This document shows positions 33,435-43,020 of a stretch of DNA of 64,000 bases, in pieces. The stretch is taken from contig JBANSL010000004.1 in the NCBI GenBank assembly GCA_037127255.1, positions 10,292,001-10,356,000 of the forward strand. The letters are read 5' to 3'. Below the pieces are notes generated by a model. That model did no database searches. It saw nothing but the letters and a program-made list of their open reading frames with translations, and was not told where the DNA came from. Position numbers and translations under genes: made by a program. Position 1 is the stretch's first letter, and every line of letters starts with the position of its first letter. This stretch comes from Persicaria tinctoria. Lineage: Eukaryota; Streptophyta; Magnoliopsida; Caryophyllales; Polygonaceae.

Positions 33435-36400
33435 ATGTCGGCCGCTGAAACACAGGAGCAGCTGATACAGAGGCTTACTAGGGATCTAGCCGCCAGAGAT
33501 GCTGCTCTAGCCACCAACAATGCTGCCCTCGCCGCTAAGAGAGCAGCAAGGGAACAAGCACAAGCTGAGCTTGCCCAGTACCCAACCACTGCAGAGGATT
33601 ACATGCATCCAACACTCGTCGTGCCTGAATCGGCGATTCTAATCCCTGAAAACTCTTTTGAAATTCGCACTCAATTTCTTATAGAGCTTAAAAATAATGC
33701 CTTTTACGGCAGATTTAATGAGTGTCCTCTTGAACATATTACTAACTTTCATGATATGTGTCGTACACTTGCAGAAGGCACAACTCTGGAATATGTCAAG
33801 ATGAAATCTTTTCGCTGGTCGCTCGCTGGACCTGCACTGAAATGGCTGGAAGGGCTGAAAGCAAGATCACTCACAACCTGGGCCCAAGTAGAGCAAGAGT
33901 TTCTGAACAAATTCTTCCCACCTGCCAAAACAGCACATCTCCGCCAGAAAATCACCGCCTTTAAACAGCAAAAAGGGGAACCACTGGCAAAGGCATGGGA
34001 GCGCTACAAGGAACTTCTGCGATCTTGCCCTACTCATGGACAGCCGCCCTACATCATTCAGGAGATCTTCTTCAACTCTCTAGATCAAGTCACTAAGGAC
34101 AGAATCAACAACTATACTCGCTATGAGTATCTGACAATGCCGCCAAGTGACGCATGGGGAGTACTGGAGAAGCTTACTACCTACGACAACAAGTATGGGT
34201 CTACTGTAACTTATGAAGAGAACCCATACGCCAGGCCAGCACCATCCATGCCCCTCTATGAGCCATCAAAGGAGATCGATCCAGATGTCAGGGAGCAATA
34301 CTATAGAGACCAGAATAGGAAGCTCATCAAGCAAGTCAAATATCTCTCTGTCAACCAGCCTTGCATAGAATGCGGATCGCAAAGGCACACCACTCCTGAG
34401 TGCCCACACACAGAACAAGTCAAAATGGCAGAGCATCATGAGGAGGCAGCCTACGCAGGGGGTCCAAATCGCTACATGGGGGACCAACGGTTTCAGCAAC
34501 CACAAGGGAACCAGGGAGTCCCTAGGAACCCCCCGCCCTACAGAGCTCCAGGACATCCTGAAAGGGACCAGAAAAAGGATGATATACAGACAGTCCTAGA
34601 AGAGATGTGGAGGAATCATGCTGAAACTAGGCAATCTTTCAACTCCGTCTATACTCAGATGCAAGGTGTCAACTCTAGGCTTGGGGAAATTGATATCTGG
34701 CGGAAATCAGTTGATACACAGATTGGTCAGCTAGCAGCAGCAATCCCCAAACAGTCAGGCGCTCTCCCTGGATCTTCAGAACCAAATCCTAAGGGAAAGA
34801 CTGGACACATCGCTGCCGTAAAGCTAAGGAGCGGCCATCAACTTCGAGAGCCAGAGGTCGGGGAGCAGCAGGATGAGGAACAGCAAGTCAACCTCGACAA
34901 GACAGTAGTCGATCTCGACAAAGCCGTGGTCGACCTCGACAAAGGACTTGTCGACCTCGAGGAGAATCTTCAGAAATCTTCGTCTGCACAGCCCAGCAAC
35001 TCGACGTCACCAAAACTGGTCGATCTCGACAAGAAGGTAGTCGATGTCGAGGAGCCTCAGGTCGAAAAATCTGCAGCAACTCCGACATCTGTTCTGGCTC
35101 CGAAAAAGAAGCTGCCTTTCCCCACGAAATCTCTAAAGGATCCAGCGGAGAAAAAGTTTCAGCGCTTCATCAAGATGCTTCAAAAGCTGAATGTCACCAT
35201 ACCCTTCACAGAAGCTCTCAATGAAATGCCGTCCTATGTCAAATTCCTGAAGGAGATTCTGAGCAAAAAGCGATCGATGGCAGAAATCACAGAGGAGTGC
35301 AGCCATCTGGACATATTGGAAAAGAGGCCGGATCCAGGTAAGTTTGCTATAACTATTGGATTTGGCCCATACAAAATTAATGCCCTATGTGATCTTGGAG
35401 CTAGTGTCAGTATTATGCCTTTAACGATTTGGTCCAAGATTAAGATAGGTGCACTGGAGCCTGTGGATGCTAGACTGTATATGGCCAACAACACGGTGGT
35501 CATTCCAACAGGCATGGTGGAAAATGTCCCAGTACAAGTAGGTAAATTCTTCGTTCCTGCTGATTTTTTAATTATTGATATGCAAGAAGATCCTGCTTGT
35601 CCAATTATTCTAGGGAGACCATTCTTGGCGACGGTGGATGCCAATATAAGCGTACGGAAAGGGGTACTCACTTTCAACATCAGCGATGAGGTGATTGAGT
35701 ATTCCTTCAACAAAACTGAACAGCATACGGGTCCCATGGAAGAGGTCAAATCTATCTCAGCTGGCTACATCACCTGCGGGGAACCAACGATCAGGAATAT
35801 GACCCCTGAGGAACTGGAAAAGAGGGACATGGAGGCCCAGGTGGAGGAGATCATGGCAATCCTTAAGGAGAACAAAGGAGCCAAGTATGGGGTCAAGCCA
35901 GGTCTACTCGAGGTCGACCACATCCTCATCGAGGTCGACCAAAACTCGGGGAGCTCAGAGCCTGCTCCCTCGACACAGACTCCACCAGACGGACAACCTT
36001 CGTCGATCTCGACTAAGCTTGTCGAGGTCGACCACCCCTCGGAGAGCCCAGCGCCTTCCTCCTCGATGAGCAAGCCACAGGAAGGAGAAGGCTACTCGAC
36101 CTCGAATAGCCTAGTCGAGATCGACAAGACCAGATCTTCCTCGACGCCGCCTTCTTCGACTACGCAGCAACCAGGAGGAGAACCCTCGTTGACTTCGAGT
36201 AGCCTTGTCGAGGTCGACCACCGCCAGACTTCACCAGATCCGTTTTCCTCGACCAGATCACCACCAGAGCCAGAGTCCTCGTCGAGGTCGAGTACGCTTG
36301 TCGAGGTCGACAAGATCAGTTCTTCCTCGACTTCTGATTCTTCTACCAGACCACCACCAGGACCAGCAGACTCGTCGATCTCGAGGAGCCCTAGTCGAGA

Positions 36401-36743
36401 TCGACCAAACACCGTGGTGCCCGATTCCGTTTCTGCGAAGGTGAGCCAAGGTATGGATCTTTCTTCTCCTATTTCCATTAAAGATTTATCTATACATAGG
36501 AGAGGTTTGCCTTGGTATGTGCGATTGTGCAGGATTTCCAATGATGAGCCTAAGGAGTATGAAGTTGGAGACAAGCTCTATGTCTCTAAATCAAAGGATC
36601 ATTGGTTCCCTAACAAGTTCAACAAGAAGCGGATGGGACCGTTCGTGGTGAACAAGATCCATTCTGGAGGATTACAGCTGATGGACAAGAATGGAGTCTT
36701 ATTTGAGGCCCAAGCTACATGGGCCCTGCAGATGCAACCTTGA
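33435..36743 (+). CDS. gag: Gag-protease-integrase C-terminus fusion, 1102 residues
   Basis: One uninterrupted frame from the ATG at 33435. Residues 10-60 are an Ala/Arg-rich helix. Residues of about 75-265 are the retrotransposon gag capsid (FYGRFNECPLEHITNFHDMC, ALKWLEGLKARSLTTW, FFNSLDQVTKDRI). A zinc knuckle CIECGSQRHTTPEC starts at residue 310. Residues of about 480-550 repeat VDLDK. An aspartic protease has its active site at ALCDLGASVSIMP (about residue 653, DLGA as in Athila) and CPIILGRPFLAT. Residues of about 815-995 repeat LVEVDH or LVEIDK between Ser/Pro-rich spacers. Residues of about 1030-1102 resemble a gypsy integrase C-terminal domain (GDKLYVSKSKDHWFPNKF, MGPFVVNKI). Reverse transcriptase, RNase H and the integrase zinc finger and DDE core are absent. 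Because the frame stays open, the protein may be made and could package RNA for a helper. Confidence 0.9.
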   Translation: MSAAETQEQLIQRLTRDLAARDAALATNNAALAAKRAAREQAQAELAQYPTTAEDYMHPTLVVPESAILIPENSFEIRTQFLIELKNNAFYGRFNECPLEHITNFHDMCRTLAEGTTLEYVKMKSFRWSLAGPALKWLEGLKARSLTTWAQVEQEFLNKFFPPAKTAHLRQKITAFKQQKGEPLAKAWERYKELLRSCPTHGQPPYIIQEIFFNSLDQVTKDRINNYTRYEYLTMPPSDAWGVLEKLTTYDNKYGSTVTYEENPYARPAPSMPLYEPSKEIDPDVREQYYRDQNRKLIKQVKYLSVNQPCIECGSQRHTTPECPHTEQVKMAEHHEEAAYAGGPNRYMGDQRFQQPQGNQGVPRNPPPYRAPGHPERDQKKDDIQTVLEEMWRNHAETRQSFNSVYTQMQGVNSRLGEIDIWRKSVDTQIGQLAAAIPKQSGALPGSSEPNPKGKTGHIAAVKLRSGHQLREPEVGEQQDEEQQVNLDKTVVDLDKAVVDLDKGLVDLEENLQKSSSAQPSNSTSPKLVDLDKKVVDVEEPQVEKSAATPTSVLAPKKKLPFPTKSLKDPAEKKFQRFIKMLQKLNVTIPFTEALNEMPSYVKFLKEILSKKRSMAEITEECSHLDILEKRPDPGKFAITIGFGPYKINALCDLGASVSIMPLTIWSKIKIGALEPVDARLYMANNTVVIPTGMVENVPVQVGKFFVPADFLIIDMQEDPACPIILGRPFLATVDANISVRKGVLTFNISDEVIEYSFNKTEQHTGPMEEVKSISAGYITCGEPTIRNMTPEELEKRDMEAQVEEIMAILKENKGAKYGVKPGLLEVDHILIEVDQNSGSSEPAPSTQTPPDGQPSSISTKLVEVDHPSESPAPSSSMSKPQEGEGYSTSNSLVEIDKTRSSSTPPSSTTQQPGGEPSLTSSSLVEVDHRQTSPDPFSSTRSPPEPESSSRSSTLVEVDKISSSSTSDSSTRPPPGPADSSISRSPSRDRPNTVVPDSVSAKVSQGMDLSSPISIKDLSIHRRGLPWYVRLCRISNDEPKEYEVGDKLYVSKSKDHWFPNKFNKKRMGPFVVNKIHSGGLQLMDKNGVLFEAQATWALQMQP
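34885..36420 (+). repeat. In-frame TCGA-motif arrays within the gag-protease ORF
   Basis: Two clusters (about 34885-35070 and 35900-36415) of words such as GTCGACCTCGACAA and CTTGTCGAGGTCGACC, encoding VDLDK and LVEVDH. The same words occur in the LTRs. Spacing keeps one reading frame. Confidence 0.85.
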
Positions 36744-38194
36744 GCATTAATGAAAGTCGGCCTAGCGACTATAAAATCTAGAGCATGTACATAGACTTTT
36801 TAGGACATTTTGAGACTTTGTTTTTGGTTTTTGGTTTTTGAACATTGTTTTTGGTTTTTGTTTTTGTTTTGTTGGTATATGTCTTCTAAATTTCAGGTCC
36901 ATGGATAGAATCAAGCTATAGTCATACTCGGACTAGGAGGTGCTCCATCCAAAATTTTGCAACTCTGCACACATGTCTTGTGAGTTTCTTTCTTTACCCT
37001 TTACCTTGTTTTTATACAGTGAGGACACTGTAATGTTTAAGTATGGGGTGGGGGAAGGGCTTACTTTATGCATATTTTATATACTTTATATGCATGTTTT
37101 CCAAAAGTTTTAGAAAAATGACCCCCATTGAAAAAAATGACCCCCATTGAAATTTTTGAAAATTTTGAATAATGTCATGGAAGTTTTATTGAACTCGACG
37201 ATGCAAAATTGGATTCATTAGAGATATAGCATGAAATTGCCTAGTAAAGGGAAGTCACAATGAAATGCACATTTTTATGAAAACCATGAAAGGAGGTAAA
37301 ATTTGAAGTTGCTTTTGACATGTTGCATGATAAGATGATAGAGGACTTTATATTTCCATATAATGCTCATTATTTGAAGTTCCTAGCCTTACCTATGCTT
37401 ATGCATCACAAAAGCCATAATATGCCTTATTTCAAATATTGCTCCACATGATCTAAATATTTGCCATTCTTTACCTTATCCGGGGATTATGTTGAGAATG
37501 ATGTTACGTTATGGAGATGTTATATGGTTGTTGTGTTGAGATTATCATTTTTGGAGTTTGGCTGGAAAGTGTTTGAAATATATGGAAAATTTAATGAGTG
37601 AAAGAAAATCCAATCACCTCAGGAGATAAAGGTAGATTGACCCTGCTCTCTAAGATAATAGTTTGGAGAGATGGGACACATTGTGAGGAGTCCGAAGGAC
37701 TAAATATCCGGGGCCATTCATGACACCCATGTTTGCGACTCGCAAGAAGGCAGTGCTGAGGTTAGAGAGGTAAAAGCATTATTATTGAAAAAAAAAAGCA
37801 ATATGAAAGGTGATGAATCAAATGGAAAAGGAATGTGGAATGAAATTCAAAGTTTGGAAAGTACTCCATTTCCCCGGATCAAAAGCACCACATTGCCAGA
37901 AATTGCCCACCTTTTAGCCTTTTACCAATCTACTCCTTCATGAGCTTAAATTAAAAGTCCTCTTGATTATTAATGCTTTGTCACGAATGAATATTTGTGC
38001 ATAACCCTCTTTTTGTGAGTAGATGTTGCTTTTACATATTTGCACGTGCATAAATCTGTGACACTAGTACCTTTTCGAGGATGGTAATTGATTGCAGGGT
38101 TATATGAGAATGAATCTAAGATGTTGAGAGTTTTTCCCCTGAATGACAAGTAAAAGTATTGCTTGAGGACAAGCAAGCTTAAGTATGGGGTGTT
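36744..38194 (+). other. Athila-like 3' non-coding region with two purine-tract motifs
   Basis: About 1.45 kb without a sense ORF. AAGTATGGGGTGGGGGA at about 37039 and AAGTATGGGGTGTT at about 38181, just before the 3' LTR, are near copies, like the paired purine tracts that bracket the downstream region in Athila/Tat elements. The short minus-strand ORFs have no known domain. Confidence 0.65.
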
Positions 38195-40499
38195 TGTTGT
38201 GAGAAGAATCTGCCATGTTTTACAGTAACTTTTATATTGATTTCTGTATACATTTCATACATTTGGGCTAAGATAGGGCAGGATCTGTGTAGTTTATGCT
38301 TATTTGTCACAATTAGGGAATCTACACCAGTTTCTGTTTAATTCGCAGAAATCGAGGCGTTTACAGCAATTCTACAGAAGGTCGGAAAAACTCGGAAAAT
38401 CACTACAGAAGTCCAAGGTCAAAGCAGCAGAACAAGTCTAGGAGTCAGGTCTACTCGATCTCGAGTAAGTCTACTCGACCTAGACAAGACTTGGCCGACC
38501 AACCTTGATCGACAAGACCTGATCGAGCAAGCCAGACAACCCAGACTCCGGGACCTTACTCGATCTCGACGAGCCACTGGTCGAGGTCGACAAAAAAAAA
38601 CCCTAAGTCATGCCCGGAGTCGACGAGGAGAAGAGCTGCCCGAGAAGCCGAGGACGAGAAGCCGAGCACCGGATCTACTCGATCTCGACGAACCTTTATC
38701 GAGATCGACAAGAGACCTAGAGCAAGTCCGAGGAGGAGTCCTCGACAAGCCCACCAGAGCCATCTCCAACGAACCCTGGTCGATCTCGAGGAGCAGTTGG
38801 TCGAGATCGACGAGCCCGTGTCCAGATCCGAAGCCCATCGAGGAAAGACGCTCGAGAAACCCTAGTCGGCGAGCCAGTCTACTCGACATCGACAAGGGTT
38901 ACTCGAGGTCGACAAGCACCAGGAGCCCAGTCCGAGCCACATCGAGCACACCAACCCGAGGAAGTCCACTCGACGAGCCACCCTTGTCGAGGTCGACGAA
39001 GCTTCCTCGAAGTCGACTAGAGCCGGTTCCAGAAACTTCTCGACGTGGCCTGTCCGAGTAGAGTTGGGATTCCTTGGTGCCGAAGGCGGAAGATTCTATC
39101 CCGATCTATCAAAGTCTATCCATGGAAGACGAAATCCATCATCATGAAGACTTTCCTACTTTAGTTTTATCTCTTTCCTTATGGATTTAATTCCATTTAA
39201 ACATTTATTTATCATTAAGGCTTTTTAGATAGAAATTAGATATAGATAAAAGATCTTTTCCTAGATTAGCTAGGGAAGGATAGCTATAAATAAAGCCCAT
39301 GGGGCTCAGTTTTATTCATTCAATTTTCGAAGAGAAGTAGTTAGTTCCATTCAGATACAGTTAGGAGTTTGAGGTTTTTAAGGTTTCGGCGGTTTACGAA
39401 AGTTGATTGCCGGGATTGTAAAGTCTTGGAATTTAGTTTTTAATGCAAGTTTCTTTCATCAATTCAATGTCTGTTATTGCGATGAGGAGTGAGTAGTCCA
39501 CCCACTTCTGGGGCTGGGGTGAGCCCGACGGTGGCCATGTGAGGCGATGCGATAAAGGTCAGATCTTTTTGTGCAATTCATCTTCTATCCCTATGAGCAT
39601 AATTCTTTTGCGAGAGTTGAAGGTGATCCTTGTTTGTGTTATTGAAGCGAAAGTGATCTTAATGCAACTTGGATTAATTATGTGAAAAAGGGTTAGTAAC
39701 AATTAGGGTTTATGCGAGAGCCTCTATATTCCTATTTGTTAATGACGAAAGTTATTTGATGGAAAACATGATCTTTTATGCCTTTATGTGTTGTTTTGCA
39801 TGGTTATCGTTGTGGTGTTGAAACCCTAGCCTTGGAGGTCCTTTTATATATTGAGTTTATTTTCTGTCAAACAGCTGAGTTTGGGTTTTGAGCAATTGCA
39901 ATTTAATTTCCTTTAAATTTCTGTTCTTGTCGACATAGAGTAGAGTTTCGTCGATCTCGAGTTGGCCTTAGTCGAGATCGAGTAGGACCAGTCTAGGTCG
40001 AGTTGAAGTTTCTGTATCTTGTCGATTTTCAAGTTTCTGTCTTTACCTTTCTTCGTCGAAGTCGAGTACCTCTTGTCGAGGTCGAGTTGCCCTTGCCGGG
40101 ATTTCTTGTCTGCTGTGATTGTCGACTTGCTGTTGTCGATTGCCGTGGTCGATCTCGAGTAAGAGTTTGTCGAGATCGACAAGACTGTTACTTTGCTTTT
40201 AGTTTCTGTTGTTTTCGTCTTTGCTTTGCATTTCTGTCTTTTAGTTTCTTTTTGTTTTAGTTGCCCTTGCCGGGTTTATTTGTTTCTTTCTTTTCTGCTT
40301 CTGTGTTTGTTTCTGTGTTTTTCTGCTGCTGTTGTGAGAATCTGATAGCTACCTGAGAACTGCTGACGTGCTTCCTCGTGGATTCGATCATGACTTTTCT
40401 CTTACTACAACGGGAGGAAGTCTTGTAATTATTTGCTGAGACAGGGGAGTCGTTCTAAACCATATTCTATTCTATACTTGACTTACTCCTGCAACAACA
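38195..40499 (+). repeat. Athila-like 3' LTR
   Basis: 2305 bp, equal in length to the 5' LTR with about 12 substitutions, including changes in the TCGA-rich arrays. Confidence 0.93.
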
Positions 40500-40504
40500 G
40501 TTTC

Positions 40505-42381
40505 AACATATCAAATCCTTTAAGAATCATTTTCGGACGACTTAAAACCTTTTCTAAATAATTTAGCAACAATATTTATCTAAAATAAACATTAAAATAA
40601 CTCCATCTTTATAATCCCCATTTATAAAACATATTAAATAAATACATATTCCCAACAATATCACTTTTAAATAATTTTATAATATAATAATAATTTCAGT
40701 ATTTATTTATTTCCACCAATACAGAAAATATAATATAATAATAATACTAACAACTACCAATCCTAATATAAATGTATAGTGTAACACAAAATATCAACAA
40801 GAAGTAACAATGGCCATTTATTAACAAAGCCCAGTAGCCCAACACCCAACCTCTCAATCTGAAAGAGAATCCGACCCACATGAAGAAAGAAGGGAAAGAA
40901 GAGGAAGCCCAAACCGGATCTGATTTGCTTAAAATGAACCGAACCGAGCCAGGAAATAAAAGAAATTGGGTGAACCGGATTTTACCCCTTTCCCAACTGA
41001 AACCCGTGACAAAATGATATAACCCGAAATGGGCATCCGGGTTAAGCCCAACCAATTAGGCCCAGAGCCAAAATAAGAAAAGAAGGAAACAGGTATCGTC
41101 TTCTTCCCAGGTCTGCTCACCGTCGGGACGGAAAGGAAGAGGAGGAAAGGTGAGGCTCGCCGGCGGCTCATCAACAACCCAACTCACCCAATCCAGACCG
41201 AACTCAGATTCCGACCACACTGAACACAAAAAGGAGGAAGAGAGAACAAGAAGGAAGAGAGGAGAAGAGCTTTACCGAGATCCCCAAATATCATCGGAGG
41301 AACTGCTCGTCGGGGCTGAGTTGGATCGCCGGAGTCGGAATCGAGCAGGATCGGCCTAGGACGGGAGGATGAAGGCTTAAAAGAGAAACTTTACATCGAT
41401 TCTAATCAGAAAGAGGAGGAGAAAGGCTCACTGCTGCTGGAATCGGGAACAGCGACGAAGGCTGCGCTTGGGCTCCGGCGACGCTCCTGGGTTGCTCGGG
41501 GGCTCGGACCTGGGATCCGAAGACTCCCGGCCGCTGGATCTACTGCTTGAGGAGAAAGAAGGGCCGGCTGTTCCACGAAACGAGGAGGAAGAGAAGCTGC
41601 TCGGGCGCTCGGAAGAGAAAGGAAGGCGCTCGACGGGGATGCTGCCGGCGGCTCCTGGGCGGACCTCGGAGAGGAGGAGTTACTGCTGCTCGATTCTCAC
41701 CCACGGAACAAGGAGGAAGAAGAAGAAAATGACGGGGTGGTGGTGGCTTGGGATCTCTCGGCAACAGGGGAGGGATTGAAGGCTGCGGTTCTTGGCGGCC
41801 ACTGGCTCGGACGGCGGCGGTCGGCGACGGTGACCTGGTGGCCGCCACTGGCTCGGACGGCGGCTCAGCGGATGTGGATTGGAGAAAGAGTGGTGTGATG
41901 TTGTGAGCTCTCGTTAGATCTAGAACCAAAGGAGATGAATGTGAAATGAAAATGTGGGAAATGGGTACTGTGCTCCTGATTGTTTTTGAAGAGGAAGGGA
42001 TTCACAGTGATGCATTACCAAAATCAGGAGAGAAGGGATGTAATTTGTTGGTTTTCCAAAAGAGGGGAATCAAAGAAAAGAGAGAGGGACATAGAGATAA
42101 GATTTTACCCAATGTGAAGAAAATGAGTTGGAATTGATAAACATGGAACAAGTGTAGAGATTTGGGTAACAACTGGTGATATGAGACGGAAAGAATTTTT
42201 TCCATCCCGATGAGAAAGACGGATTCAATCGTTACAGTAAAAAAAATTTGGGCCGGAATTCGCTTTAAGAGTTTCAAGTTAGATTTATTAAATTAAGAAC
42301 GATTTTTCCTTTAAACATCCAAATTTAATCCATTTTATATTATTTGTTGAGATTTATTATTTAAAAATCCGGGCCTTTACA
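40505..42381 (-). repeat. LARD-like 5' LTR, proximal segment
   Basis: Continues the LTR after the Athila-like insertion and its GTTTC duplication. It matches 16257-18133 and ends before ACCGA, the outer target duplication. Confidence 0.92.
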
Positions 42382-42386
42382 ACCGA

Positions 42387-43020
42387 CAAGACAAAGAGAG
42401 AGAAATCTAAGAGCTGCTCCCATGCTGTCTCCCTTGCCTCTTGAGCTTTGCTAAGGTTTCCGATTCCATTGTGCTCTTGAGCGAAGGTAGAGCTCCCTTC
42501 ATATCCAAACACTGAGATTTCGAGAGCGTGTTGGTGAGATTTGAAGCACGATTGCCCTTCGGTTCTAACCTTGGTGACTGGTGTCCTAGTTGAGGCTAAT
42601 CGTTTTTTATTCATTTCTCTATTTATTTTAAGCTTGAATCGTTTGTAAAACTCTTGTTCAAAGTTTAATATGAGTTTCTGTGTTTGAACTCTCTCTCTTC
42701 AATACGCATTTCACAATCAAATGAGGTCACATGCATAGGCGGATTCAGAATTTGATTAGGAATGGCAACGGGGCGGGGTACCCTCCCTGTCCCTGTTGAT
42801 GAAAATTATCCCCGTCCCCGCTCAGGGATAATAATTTTCCCCCGTTCCCGTCCCCGTCGGGGAATTCGCATCCCCACATAATTTCCCCCATTTGCATTCC
42901 TCGCGGGTTTCCCTGTTAAAAACTCATGATTTCCCCCCATTTAATATAAAAATATAAGATATTATATTGCCTTAAAAATTGATATAGGTTGTATTGATCT
43001 CAAAAGCCATTATTTTTGTA
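42387..43020. other. Intergenic DNA with a GC-rich repeat fragment
   Basis: 42387-42740 continues the site into which the LARD-like element inserted and holds no supported gene. 42765-42950 is rich in GGGGCGGGG and CCCCGTCCCCG words, of a type often seen in dispersed plant repeats, but no ends could be placed. Confidence 0.4.

Larger units (their letters stand above)
30960..40499 (+). mobile_element. Athila-like Ty3/gypsy element lacking RT and integrase core
   Basis: Complete ends: 2305-bp LTRs at 30960-33264 and 38195-40499 start TGTTGTGAG and end CAACAACA. GTTTC at 30955-30959 and 40500-40504 is the target duplication, confirmed by the empty site in the other LARD LTR. The primer site TGGCGCCGTTGCCGGGGA (33268-33285) is complementary to tRNA-Asp, as in Athila-type elements. 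The only large ORF holds gag, protease, a repeat-rich linker and an integrase C-terminus. I count about 12 LTR differences, so the element is young although it cannot make its own reverse transcriptase. Confidence 0.93.
14884..42381 (-). mobile_element. Large non-coding LTR retrotransposon (LARD-like), host of two nested elements
   Basis: The outer copies of a 3250-bp LTR lie at 14884-18133 and 29587-42381 (the latter split by an insertion). ACCGA at 14879-14883 and 42382-42386 is the target duplication. Just inside the right LTR, GCTCTGATACCA (29571-29582) is the reverse complement of a tRNA-iMet primer site. Just inside the left LTR a pyrimidine tract reads as a purine tract on the minus strand. 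The element is therefore on the minus strand. Without insertions its internal region is about 5.4 kb and has no credible ORF on either strand, as in large retrotransposon derivatives. Confidence 0.9.

Noticed and set aside
33362..36574. Minus-strand ORFs across the gag-protease gene
   Set aside because: They are antisense shadows of the 1102-codon frame.
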